From Planctomycetota bacterium (GTDB lineage Bacteria > Planctomycetota > UBA1135 > GCA-002686595), in NCBI GenBank assembly GCA_029259605.1, contig JAJDEV010000135.1:1-64000 (forward strand): DNA of 64,000 bases, written 5' to 3'. Positions 34,208 through 42,649 of the stretch are shown here, piece after piece (positions within the stretch are counted from its first letter, which is position 1; every line of letters begins with the position of its first letter). The notes beneath the pieces are model-generated. The model did no database searches and had not been told where the DNA came from. It was given only the letters and a program-made list of their open reading frames with translations. Position numbers and translations under genes: made by a program.

Positions 34208-37003
34208 TCAGAACCCATACTTCTGGTGGCGCAGTGTGAACGCCTCCTTGCCGCCCTCCATGACGTCGGTGATCTCTTGCCTGATTTCTGGCATGTCGAT
34301 AGCGCCTGCCAGTTTGATTCGCCCACCGGATTCTGTGGCGCTAGTTCTGTAGTCACAACAGACGATCAACTCTGCGTCTCCGTTCACAACGAGGTTGGCG
34401 TTGTGACTCGCGAAGATCACTTGCCGATGGCTCTTGGCCGACCAGATCGAACGCACGATATCGTTGATGATCTTCATGTTCAGATCGTCCTCAGGTTGAT
34501 CGATCAGCAACGGAGGCCCATCCTGGGCAAGGAGAATGGAAAGAAGTACGGTAGCTTGCTGCCCCGGTGATGCGTCCTCGAAAGGAAGAAAGTCGTCGGG
34601 CCGTACCTGGTACTCGAACACCGGCATGTCCTGAAGCTCAAACGTCAATAGGTCAATCCACACTCTCGGCGTCCACTGCTTCGCGATCGCGAACTTCGTC
34701 TTCTGAGTGAATCCTGCACCGTCGAGAGTCGGAGCCGCTGGTAGTTTGGTAACCGCTTCATCTTCCGCGTCCATCCACGCTAGCTCGAGCAGCTCGTCCA
34801 GAATCTCGTGCCACACCTCAAGAGGTTGCTCCGCATCCGCCACTTGCGCAGCCAACTTCTCGACACTCTCAGCGCGCGACTTCGTCCCCTTCAGGAGGGT
34901 GCGCAACCTGTCTGCCAGAGGCTCTACGTCGCCCGAACGCCGCAGCGTCGCCTGAAGCTTCCCTCCCGAGAGATCTGTGAGTTCCTGGCTCTGCTTCTCG
35001 AGAAGCTCAGCTCTCTCCACGTGAACTGCGATCCAGTCGGCGCGCAACCCATCGAACTTCCCTTCCGGATCCCCAAGCCGTGCCGTCTTCGCTGTCTTGG
35101 TGTCGGTTGCGTTGTTGATCTCGCCCAACCGAACTTCGAGTTGCTGGATCTGCTTGAGCGTCTCTTCGTGCGACTTCGCCCGAGCCCGGGCATGTTCGTG
35201 CTCCGCTTCGTGCGCCTCCTGCTTCCGTTTCCACTCAGCGATCGCTTCAAAGTACGGCCCCAGCTCGTTCGTCGCGACGGGCTCAGCAAATGCATGGCGG
35301 AGAACTCCTATCGACTTCACTGCGTCGCTGACCCAGCTGTCCAACGCTTCCCGCGCTCGCTGGATGACCTCCGCGTTCTCTGGCGTGTTCTTGTCGTCTA
35401 TCGAACCCGGAAGACGCGCGAGTTCGTCCGCGACGCTCGCGAGGCTCTCCTTGGCGGTCTCTGCATCTCGTTCCAAGGACTGCACAACGCGCCGCTCACT
35501 CTCGTACGATGTCTGCCTCGCGATGACAACTCGGTCCGCGTCAGGCAGACCCTTGAGAGACTTCCGAAGGCTCTCGATCTGCTCAGTCAGTGACCGTTGC
35601 TCCATTTCGTGCGCAGCAATCTCTTCGCGAAGTTCTCGGTGCCTCACGACCTGCTCAAAGGCTGTGCGCAACTCCACGGCGAGCCCATCAGCTCGCTCTT
35701 GCAGCGCCTCGAGTTCTGACTGGATCGGCGCATCGACGAATCGCCGAAGCTCCAGAAGTCGTGCGCCCACCGCACTCAGCTGCTTCTGACTGTACGCCCG
35801 CACCGGAAGTAGCTCTCGGACGTTCTGCTCAGTGCATGGTTCGAAGCCGCCTTCGGCGATGCGCATGGAGATTTCGCCGGACGCTTTCCTCCGAACTACG
35901 TGCGGTACTCCGTTCAGAAGGAACGCCACGTCCACAACAGCATCCAGGGGTAGGAGCGTACCCTCGATCAAACTCTGGCGACGCCGATGGAAGTCGGCCA
36001 GGTCCTCACCGTCAGCATCTGTGCTGGTCGGCGGCTGGTCGCAGAGGGCCCACCGCATGTACTCGAGGATCGACGACTTCCCGGTGCCACGCCCTCCGAT
36101 GACCGCGTTGTACTGCGGATTCACGTCAAGCTCAATCGGCCCCAGGAACTTGCTGTTGGTGACCTCGATCCTCGTGATCCGCAGCGGAGGCAGTCGTGGC
36201 TCCTTATGGGCCACGCGGGAGTGCCGAGCCAAGCAAGCTTGTCTCAGTGCTTCCGCAGTAGGCCTCGCCCACTTCACCCAGGTGACGTCCTCACCCAGAC
36301 GCTGAAAGTCTCGAGAGCGGTTGTCTGACGTTTGAAACACCGCAACGGCCTTGTTGCCCCACTCTTTGGCCTTCCCATCAACAATCGAGGTCTTGTCAGG
36401 GAGGCTTCCGTCTACGTATCCGCCCACGCACGGCATGTCCTTGTAGGCGGCGCTCATCCCCTTCCTCACGATGGAGAAATCCCCGCTGTCGCCGACATGC
36501 GGGAGCGCGATGAACCTGTCTCTTAAGAACTCCTTCTTGTTCAACTCCGTGTAGAGCTCCTTGAGGGTCTTGATGTGTTCTAGCCGCACTGTTGGAGCGT
36601 GCGTGGAGTCTTTTTCCGGTGCGGGCGTGACGCTGAGTGCGTGTACGACTTGCTGGAGCAACTCAACGGGATAATCGGCGTCCAGAATCAGCAACGCCTG
36701 GCAGGGCACTGCCAGAGTCAACTCCATGCCGGGAAAGACAACGAGCTGAGCTTCCGGAGGCAGGGCCTCGCCGTGTTCGTCTGTCTCGCTCAAAACGGCC
36801 GACTTGATGTACTTGAAGAACACCAGATCGTGATGATCGGTGATGGCGACGGCCTGCAAGCCCTTCGCCCTGCACGCCGCGACGAATTCCTCTGAGTACT
36901 GGGCGCGTTCTTCCTCGGTGGTGGCTCGTTGCCCCTGCCAGTTGATGTCACGGGGGGTGTGAACCTGGAAGTCGCAGCAGTGGTAGTGGGCGCCGTTGTC
37001 CAT
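34208..37003 (-). CDS. PHP-domain / SMC-like ABC ATPase, TrlF-like
   Basis: A 931-residue protein. Residues 1-290 are a PHP-type metallo-phosphoesterase: FQVHTPRDINW, AVAITDHHDLVFF, VVFPGMELTL and ALPHVGDSGDF supply His/Asp/Glu metal ligands. From about 315 there is an SMC/RecF-type ATPase: GGRGTGKSSILEYMRW (Walker A), a long charged coiled coil (about 440-700), SPGQQATVLLSILLA (signature), PPLLIDQPEDDLN (Walker B) and VIFASHNANLVV (H-loop). This layout is that of TrlF-like ATPases, usually found in defence islands. A nuclease-coupled antiphage role is inferred. The start is 37003 (MDNGAHYHCCD); an upstream extension to 37186 reads through a decayed HsdR tail and is rejected. Confidence 0.85.
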   Translation of the reverse strand: MDNGAHYHCCDFQVHTPRDINWQGQRATTEEERAQYSEEFVAACRAKGLQAVAITDHHDLVFFKYIKSAVLSETDEHGEALPPEAQLVVFPGMELTLAVPCQALLILDADYPVELLQQVVHALSVTPAPEKDSTHAPTVRLEHIKTLKELYTELNKKEFLRDRFIALPHVGDSGDFSIVRKGMSAAYKDMPCVGGYVDGSLPDKTSIVDGKAKEWGNKAVAVFQTSDNRSRDFQRLGEDVTWVKWARPTAEALRQACLARHSRVAHKEPRLPPLRITRIEVTNSKFLGPIELDVNPQYNAVIGGRGTGKSSILEYMRWALCDQPPTSTDADGEDLADFHRRRQSLIEGTLLPLDAVVDVAFLLNGVPHVVRRKASGEISMRIAEGGFEPCTEQNVRELLPVRAYSQKQLSAVGARLLELRRFVDAPIQSELEALQERADGLAVELRTAFEQVVRHRELREEIAAHEMEQRSLTEQIESLRKSLKGLPDADRVVIARQTSYESERRVVQSLERDAETAKESLASVADELARLPGSIDDKNTPENAEVIQRAREALDSWVSDAVKSIGVLRHAFAEPVATNELGPYFEAIAEWKRKQEAHEAEHEHARARAKSHEETLKQIQQLEVRLGEINNATDTKTAKTARLGDPEGKFDGLRADWIAVHVERAELLEKQSQELTDLSGGKLQATLRRSGDVEPLADRLRTLLKGTKSRAESVEKLAAQVADAEQPLEVWHEILDELLELAWMDAEDEAVTKLPAAPTLDGAGFTQKTKFAIAKQWTPRVWIDLLTFELQDMPVFEYQVRPDDFLPFEDASPGQQATVLLSILLAQDGPPLLIDQPEDDLNMKIINDIVRSIWSAKSHRQVIFASHNANLVVNGDAELIVCCDYRTSATESGGRIKLAGAIDMPEIRQEITDVMEGGKEAFTLRHQKYGF

Positions 37004-37129
37004 CCCGAGAACATAGTCAAAGGTGACGGGAGCGGCCAATGTCAAGGACCGCCTGGCAGGAGCCACTCGTAGTTCGGCTGAGCGGAGCCACCTGAGGCAG
37101 CTGGAGGAGTGGCTCGGACGAGCCCGTGC

Positions 37130-37440
37130 ACGGTCGCGGCAGTGAACGGCTCGAGTTGCTAGGACTCGCTTCATGGCGGCGCGCAAGGCTGCCTTTACCT
37201 ACTCGCGGTGTGGCTGGGTCCAGTCGACGTTCAGGTAGCGCTTGATCGACTGCACGACGTCGTGGACCAGGTCGCGTAGGATCGAGACGTCGTAGACCGT
37301 GTCGAAGTTAGCGGTGACGGCGTCGAGCTCCTTCGCGAGGGTGTCGTCGGCGTCCATCTCCATGCGAATCTCGAGCATCGCCCTGATGACGATCGCGGCG
37401 TCGATCAGCCGGTTGGGTGAGGCGGTCTCGGCGTGGAGAC
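37130..37440 (-). pseudogene. Decayed C-terminus of a type I restriction subunit (HsdR)
   Basis: The minus-strand frame upstream of 37199 encodes ANFDTVYDVSILRDLVHD, then VVQSIKRYLNVDWTQPHRE, followed by an in-frame TAG (37199-37201). After the TAG the same frame continues VKAALRAAMKRVLATRAV before losing coherence. The sequence DWTxPHRExVxAAxRxAxKRVL is the C-terminal signature of HsdR proteins, so the TAG interrupts a former gene. No motor or nuclease domain remains. The intact part from the only ATG is 59 residues. It lies just upstream of the TrlF-like gene. Confidence 0.62.
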
Positions 37441-37641
37441 GTCTCTCTGGAATCGACCTCGTGGACCGCTACTCCCTCATCTTCGGGCATCTCACGGACG
37501 ACGACAAGCTTCGAGACCGGCTCCTCCAGAGAGCGGCTCCGTCTCCTCCGAGATGGCGGGCGAGGGCTCGCCTCGGCCACCGCCCTGCGTATAGGTGTTC
37601 GTTGCCTCGCGGAGCTAGCTTCGGCTGCCTCTCGGGCAAGG

Positions 37642-37682
37642 GCGCCCGTAGCTCGGCAGGATAGAGCACTGGCTTCCTAACC
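37642..37682 (+). pseudogene. 5' half of a tRNA-Arg(CCU) gene
   Basis: The 41 bases from GCGCCCGTAGCTC to TTCCTAACC form the acceptor 5' strand, a complete D-arm (GCTC...GAGC) and the 5' anticodon stem with a TTCCTAA loop, anticodon CCT. The following bases cannot complete the anticodon stem, and no T-arm or acceptor 3' strand follows. It is a truncated tRNA copy, probably a scar of another integration or recombination event. It coincides with a sharp drop in GC content to the right. Confidence 0.7.
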
Positions 37683-37821
37683 TGTATGCCCAGAGACGAA
37701 GGGCGATGCCCAGTCAGGGAAACGGACATCAGGTGTGGGTGGAGTCAAACGCCGATGCGCAGAGCGCCGCAATAAACGCCAATTGCGCAACACATAAAAA
37801 TAGCTATGCATTGCTTATGCG

Positions 37822-38073
37822 ATGGACAAAACAAGCAAAAAATGTCTGAGTGAGATAACGAGCGACGAGGCCGTGAAGATGGGACTGATTCCCTTGGGCG
37901 CTCCGTGCATAGCTGTAGTGCGACGAACCGAGCGAAAGCCGTGGATTCCATATCTGGCGAAGCGGATAGCGACGGGCCTAAGGGTGGGGGCCATCGCCTA
38001 TACGCGAAGCTACGGACCACTACCTCTATCGAGTGACCGTGATGTGTATGCCGTGCAGTACTGGAGCAGGTAG
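37822..38073 (+). CDS. Hypothetical small protein
   Basis: 83 residues, ATG at 37822 after an AT-rich stretch (CACATAAAAATAGC and a nearby GCAAT/ATTGC inverted repeat) that could hold a promoter. No ribosome site is obvious. The protein has a Thr/Ser/Lys-rich start, a middle PWIPYLAKRIATGLRVGAIA and an end SDRDVYAVQYWSR. No family was recognised. It precedes the four-gene operon by 220 bp, and whether it belongs to it is unclear. Confidence 0.4.
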   Translation: MDKTSKKCLSEITSDEAVKMGLIPLGAPCIAVVRRTERKPWIPYLAKRIATGLRVGAIAYTRSYGPLPLSSDRDVYAVQYWSR

Positions 38074-38295
38074 TACGGAACCGACGACGACGCGGACGCC
38101 GTAACTCCCCGTGACGCGGAATCAGGACGATTCGTGGTAGGCGCAACTACTTGACAACAAAGGACTTCTGGCTGCCGTGGAGCGGAGTTCCGAGGGAGGT
38201 GGCGACGAGAGAGGACGCATGATATAAGTCCGCCACTTTCAAGGGGAAGAGGCGTAGTCTCTAGCAACCGACATCTTCATTGGCTGGGCGTCGCA

Positions 38296-39201
38296 GTGCC
38301 GGCTGCGTTGGCCTTCTGTTTAGCCCTGGCCGTTCTCTACGTTGCCATTCGTGGAGATGTCGAAGTCCAGGCGCAGTTGCGTGATGTTCCACATGTTCGG
38401 ATCTACGCTACGTCTCGGCATGATGCCTCGAGGTTGAGGCGCGCACTTGCGGATTTTGCGGACACACTCGGGAGATCGATGCGCGACCGTTTGCCGCCGA
38501 GCTATCGGAGGCCGCGTGTGGACGTGGCCGTTTTTGACACGAAATCGCGTCTCGATCACGTCGTCGACAAGGCCGGTGTTCAACTTCTTGTCGTGCCCAC
38601 GTGCGTTTATCACGGAGAATGGTCTTCACGTGAGGACACTGTTGTAGTCGCCGAAAACTACTGCCGGTGTTCGAACTCCGAGTCAGGGCACGTCGTTGGC
38701 GTGATGGCCCGCGAAGACTCCGTTGTAGTCGACGACGGGACGCCGAGGACTGTGGCGGTTCCGCCGGCTTATTGCCTAGACCAGGCAACTAGTGTATTTA
38801 ACGCAATCCGCGAGAGCGATCATTTCTCCCCGGTAGAATCCAGCGCCGAGGCATTAGCGATGTTGGGCGAAGGGCGGTGTGACCTCGCGATCGTGAAAAG
38901 GAACACGACTGAAGAACCTGGCGCTACCGACTCTCGGGCTGCGGAACTAACGATGATAGAATCGACGAGGTGCTCCGTGGGATCGATGTGGCTGATGCCT
39001 CAAGTCGATGCGATTGTTCCGATTGGCGATGGAACACTGGGAGACATCATGACGGAATCGCTTATAGCTAGCGAAATGTACATGAATGGACTGTCCCAGA
39101 TTCGGGCAATCTGTGGAACCGATGGGTTTAGAGTCGGTGAACGCCAGGGGCCCGTGCTCGGCCAATCGAGCGGCGAGAGCAGTCAATTGACTCGCCAGTG
39201 A
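38296..39201 (+). CDS. PhnD-like periplasmic binding protein, membrane anchored
   Basis: 301 residues from a GTG. An N-terminal helix (AALAFCLALAVLYVAIRG) anchors or exports it. The rest resembles PhnD-type solute-binding proteins: residues about 30-60 with RHDASRLRRALADFADTLG; VDVAVFDTKSRLDHVVDKAG; HVVGVMAREDSVV; SSAEALAMLGEGRCDLAIVK. Six or more Cys (for example YCRCSNSE) are unusual for the family. No ABC permease or ATPase follows, so a sensory role with the next membrane genes is more likely than transport. First gene of a tight four-gene row. Confidence 0.55.
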   Translation: MPAALAFCLALAVLYVAIRGDVEVQAQLRDVPHVRIYATSRHDASRLRRALADFADTLGRSMRDRLPPSYRRPRVDVAVFDTKSRLDHVVDKAGVQLLVVPTCVYHGEWSSREDTVVVAENYCRCSNSESGHVVGVMAREDSVVVDDGTPRTVAVPPAYCLDQATSVFNAIRESDHFSPVESSAEALAMLGEGRCDLAIVKRNTTEEPGATDSRAAELTMIESTRCSVGSMWLMPQVDAIVPIGDGTLGDIMTESLIASEMYMNGLSQIRAICGTDGFRVGERQGPVLGQSSGESSQLTRQ

Positions 39202-39207
39202 TGCAAG

Positions 39208-40458
39208 ATGTCTAGTTGGTCTATTAGTGCCGTGACGGAACGAAAAGGAGCGTTCTTCAATCTGGTATTGGCAATCCTTGCCGCGGTCGCCGGCATCAGG
39301 TCGATACAGGCGGCGTCATCACTCAAAGGGCACTCGGTATCGCCCTCGACGCCCGGTGGATGTGACAAGAGTTGCCCGTTCGAGTGTTTGGCGAACGGGC
39401 ATCCTCTCGACGAACCAACGGAGCAACAGGTGACGGACTTTGTCCGGAAAGTCGCTCATATGCCAACATACCACCTGCACGCGTACTCGCAGCTCATAGA
39501 TCACTGGGCGTGGTTGGCAGCCGGGCCCTGGCGTCGAGATACGCCCCCGAAAACAGCTACGGAAATCCGGCTAGCCTCGGTACGAACACTTGCGAGGGCA
39601 CTCTACCTTCGTTCCCTTCCGCCACCGACCTACGCAGACGCGATCGCCACCGGCGTAATTGAGCCATACGCGGTTCAAGATGAGCTCATCTCCGAGATTC
39701 TCACCGCGCTCGAAGCCACCGAGATCGTGCAGAGAGACGGACTGCCCGGGAACGAACGGTCCGAGTCGGAGGGCACGGGCTCTATCGAGAGCCAGCCGGA
39801 GGAAGGCCGCCACTATGAGGGCAAGTATTTCTTCGGCCAGATTCGACCAGTCGTCGGACGTATCGCGGAACTTGAAGACGGTATTAGGCATAGCCCTCCG
39901 TCGTTCCCCGATCCGGCGGAGCTCGGAGCTCTTCAGAGACAACTCGAGGTCGCACTCGCCGACTACGTTCGGAACTGGCATTCCGGCGCTCGTCTGTCCG
40001 AGGTTGGGTTTCCTCTGCCCCGCGACTCCGGCGACGCAAATGGGACCTTCGAAGCCGCTTCGGACCAGGCGTTTATCGTGTATAGTACGTTCTTTACGAA
40101 CTGGTTGCACATTGAAGGGTGGCGCGCATCTGTGGGCGATCACGCAGGGGTGCTGCGGTTCGCAACCGAATTCAGAGATAGACTTCGGAGTCGAGGCAAC
40201 ATTCCCGACGCCGTGGCTCTGCATTACGAGGTCACGTATATTGAGTATCTCTATTCGGTCAACGGAGCCGATTTCTGGGGCCAGCTGGAGGGCGTGCTGC
40301 TTCGGGTGATAAAGCGAGAGGGTCGATCCCTGGATCCTCAGGTTAGCGCGCAACTTTTTGACTACTTGGAGTCGAAAAGCACTCACCTAAGGGGAGCCTG
40401 GACGAGAGAGCAGTTCCGAAGCATGGTCGGCTCCGCTCGGAGGGAGAACGATGGCTGA
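39208..40458 (+). CDS. Unknown protein with one N-terminal membrane helix
   Basis: 416 residues starting 6 bp after the PhnD-like gene. One hydrophobic segment near the N-terminus (AFFNLVLAILAAVAGIRSI) is followed by a Cys-bearing loop (GGCDKSCPFECLANG), which may be periplasmic. The remaining 350 residues look alpha-helical (HAYSQLIDHWAWLAAGPW; VRTLARALYLRSLP; FIVYSTFFTNWLHIEGWRAS). The C-terminal 8 bases overlap the next gene. No family was recognised, and its position suggests a subunit of the same complex as its neighbours. Confidence 0.6.
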   Translation: MSSWSISAVTERKGAFFNLVLAILAAVAGIRSIQAASSLKGHSVSPSTPGGCDKSCPFECLANGHPLDEPTEQQVTDFVRKVAHMPTYHLHAYSQLIDHWAWLAAGPWRRDTPPKTATEIRLASVRTLARALYLRSLPPPTYADAIATGVIEPYAVQDELISEILTALEATEIVQRDGLPGNERSESEGTGSIESQPEEGRHYEGKYFFGQIRPVVGRIAELEDGIRHSPPSFPDPAELGALQRQLEVALADYVRNWHSGARLSEVGFPLPRDSGDANGTFEAASDQAFIVYSTFFTNWLHIEGWRASVGDHAGVLRFATEFRDRLRSRGNIPDAVALHYEVTYIEYLYSVNGADFWGQLEGVLLRVIKREGRSLDPQVSAQLFDYLESKSTHLRGAWTREQFRSMVGSARRENDG

Positions 40459-41962
40459 AAGGAGCAGAGCCGCCTCGGCCCACTCGCGGGACGCAATCCT
40501 ATTCGGCTTCATGGGGGTGGCTCATGGTGTTGTGGCGTTCGCGATATTTCCCCAGCTGTATCATTCCGTTCGGCAGCTCTACTGGCATCTGAGAAGAGTG
40601 TACGGGCAGCACGTCAGCGTTCTTGATAGTCCCCTTGAACGAAGTCTGCTTGTGCCGGAGTTTGATGTGTTGGCCCTTGCCGTCTTGCTCTTCCTGTTGT
40701 GGGCATCTTATTACTTCTTTATCGCGTGCCTCCACGTCTACTCTGATCAAGCATACGGGCCTTTTTCGCTCCTCTTTGATTTGTGCGTTGCGGTTACCCT
40801 GTTCTTCGCCGCGAATTCGATTGGGCACATCGAGTCAAAGCCATTCCACGATACTGAATCCGCATGGATCGCTTTGTTTGCGGTGAGTATCATGAGTTAT
40901 GTGCGCGTGCTCGTAAGCGCGTCTAGGTTAAGGCCGCCGACCAGCGTGCTGCATGGAGAGTCGATTCAAACGTGGACACGTTTTCTCGTGCCCGCGGGCC
41001 ATTGCGCAGCGGTCGCAGCGTCTCTCTTCTGGTTTGGTGTTGTGTTCGGCGCTTCGGATGTTGATCCTCTTCTGGCGCTTGAGGGAATGCTGTCTGCGTC
41101 GTTGGTTTACATAGGTCTGCTTTCTGTGCTCGGCGCCTGCGTCGCGTTGCTGCGGCGACGGGAAGACGAGCAACTGGGAAGGTACTGGCGCCAGGCGTGG
41201 AAGCGAGAGAAGCTCAGGGCGTGTATTGGGATTCTCTTGGCGCTCGGGGTTGGCGTAACGGTTCCTGCGAGATACGATCAACTTAGCCTGGCCATTCTCT
41301 CGGTGGGGCGGACATGGCCATGTGGCCTAGTTGCGTTGATCGCTATATCTTGTTGGATCAGCCTCACCTTTGGAATGGAGATGTATTCCGAGATGTCAAG
41401 CGCGGTGCGACGAGTCGAAGACATTATCTTCTATATTGCTGATGTCGCGAAGAGCAGTTATGACGAGCGAGTGCTCGTTGCGTATGTCTCGTTCGGTGAG
41501 ATGTCCGGGCCGGACTCTGTCCGGCTGGAGGTGGTCGCAAGTACGGATTCCGATGTTCGTACTCAGGAAAGCCTAGGGCCGATTAGCTCGATCCTCTCGG
41601 CTGTTTCATTAGTCGAGGACGAGTGGCTAAGTGCGGTTCAAAGCCGAGGCGTTCGCGCGTCGAGGGCAGTCTTGGGCTTAGAGTCCGACGATGGTGATGC
41701 AAGCGATGAGGACTCTACGCTTGTCGTCGGAGCGGAGGAGATCGGGGTCGAGGTTGGGGCGGGAACAAACCCGTTCATTGCGGCATTTACTCGTCAACCG
41801 GACCCCCGTAATGTTAACGGTTCAAGGCTCAGCGGTGCAGTTGTTGTCGTGTCCGTTGATGGCGCGACGCAATTCATTGTGGGAAAGGAACGCATCGCAG
41901 TCATTGACGCTGCGTCGGAGATTTCAGAATGGATCTACCGTGGAGAGTTGTGGGCCCTATGA
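40451..41962 (+). CDS. Polytopic membrane protein with cytosolic sensor-like C-terminus
   Basis: 503 residues. About eight hydrophobic segments occupy residues 15-320 (for example DVLALAVLLFLLWASYYFFI, YGPFSLLFDLCVAVTLFFAA, TWPCGLVALIAISCWISL). A short coiled linker (MYSEMSSAVRRVEDIIFYIA) leads to a soluble region of about 150 residues with alternating strands and helices (LEVVASTDSDVRTQ, SGAVVVVSVDGATQFIVG), similar in style to a GAF domain. An acidic loop (LESDDGDASDEDS) interrupts it. Function is unknown. The topology is that of a signalling membrane protein. Confidence 0.6.
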   Translation: MAERSRAASAHSRDAILFGFMGVAHGVVAFAIFPQLYHSVRQLYWHLRRVYGQHVSVLDSPLERSLLVPEFDVLALAVLLFLLWASYYFFIACLHVYSDQAYGPFSLLFDLCVAVTLFFAANSIGHIESKPFHDTESAWIALFAVSIMSYVRVLVSASRLRPPTSVLHGESIQTWTRFLVPAGHCAAVAASLFWFGVVFGASDVDPLLALEGMLSASLVYIGLLSVLGACVALLRRREDEQLGRYWRQAWKREKLRACIGILLALGVGVTVPARYDQLSLAILSVGRTWPCGLVALIAISCWISLTFGMEMYSEMSSAVRRVEDIIFYIADVAKSSYDERVLVAYVSFGEMSGPDSVRLEVVASTDSDVRTQESLGPISSILSAVSLVEDEWLSAVQSRGVRASRAVLGLESDDGDASDEDSTLVVGAEEIGVEVGAGTNPFIAAFTRQPDPRNVNGSRLSGAVVVVSVDGATQFIVGKERIAVIDAASEISEWIYRGELWAL

Positions 41963-41982
41963 TTCTCGCGCGAAGGAGGTGA

Positions 41983-42237
41983 ATGGACTGTATGGAGACT
42001 AAACGAGGTTTGCTTGCCGCAGTGCTACGTCCGTTCCAGTACATCGCTTCCGTATTGCTCGTGATTACTGGAGCTGAGTATCGTCGACGCCGTCTCGACC
42101 AGGAGCGACTTACTCGATTGGCAAATAGTCGGCGTTACCTGCACGAAGCAAGCGAGAGGCGTAAACGAATGGAGGCCCACACGAGGTCGTTTGACGACGA
42201 GCTTGTGCAAGCCGGTAGCCCGGACAAGTCCTCATAG
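41983..42237 (+). CDS. Small basic protein closing the four-gene row
   Basis: 84 residues with a very strong ribosome site (GAAGGAGGTGA) directly before the ATG at 41983; a second ATG at 41992 has more natural spacing. It has one hydrophobic segment (PFQYIASVLLVITGA) and then a highly charged helix (YRRRRLDQERLTRLANSRRY, LHEASERRKRMEAHTRSF). It could be a membrane-tethered coiled coil. No family was recognised. It is 20 bp after the polytopic gene, so it probably belongs to that operon. Confidence 0.55.
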   Translation: MDCMETKRGLLAAVLRPFQYIASVLLVITGAEYRRRRLDQERLTRLANSRRYLHEASERRKRMEAHTRSFDDELVQAGSPDKSS

Positions 42238-42309
42238 CCATCAGCTTTCGGCCTGACACCACTGCCTCACGCGATATGAGGCAGGGCGGAGCGAATAGGT
42301 CGCTCGCTG

Positions 42310-42585
42310 ATGCGCGTGACGTGGGCAGCTTGTGGCGCTTTCAACCCGGACGCGGATTCTCCCCGCGAGATGCTGTGTTTCTGTAACGACTTGATCCAGG
42401 CCACGGCGCGAGACGACGCGGTCGCAGAAACGGCTCGTGGGCTCGCCGAGCGGCTGGGCCCACAAGGTGTGAAAGCTGAGCCGGACGGCGCCCGGCCAGG
42501 GGGGCGAACGACCATCGCCGACATCTTCGCGATCGCACTCCGAGGATCGAGAGAGGTCATGGTCCCGAGCCCACGAGGAGGGTGA
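42310..42585 (+). CDS. Possible hypothetical protein or gene fragment
   Basis: A 91-residue frame with plausible codon use (DLIQATARDDAVAETARGLA, ADIFAIALRGSREV) but no ribosome site or recognised family. The stretch 42,238-42,649 holds nothing else recognisable. It may be the remainder of a larger gene cut when the flanking pieces were joined. Confidence 0.28.
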   Translation: MRVTWAACGAFNPDADSPREMLCFCNDLIQATARDDAVAETARGLAERLGPQGVKAEPDGARPGGRTTIADIFAIALRGSREVMVPSPRGG

Positions 42586-42649
42586 ATTCGTGCCGAGCAA
42601 CAAGTAGGATTCCTCGCGCTCCCCGTCGTGATGACGGCGGAAGCCGTTC

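Noticed and set aside
37004-37186. Upstream extension of the TrlF-like protein to residue-rich start at 37186
   Set aside because: The extension translates the decayed HsdR tail and non-coding sequence; family similarity begins at 37003.
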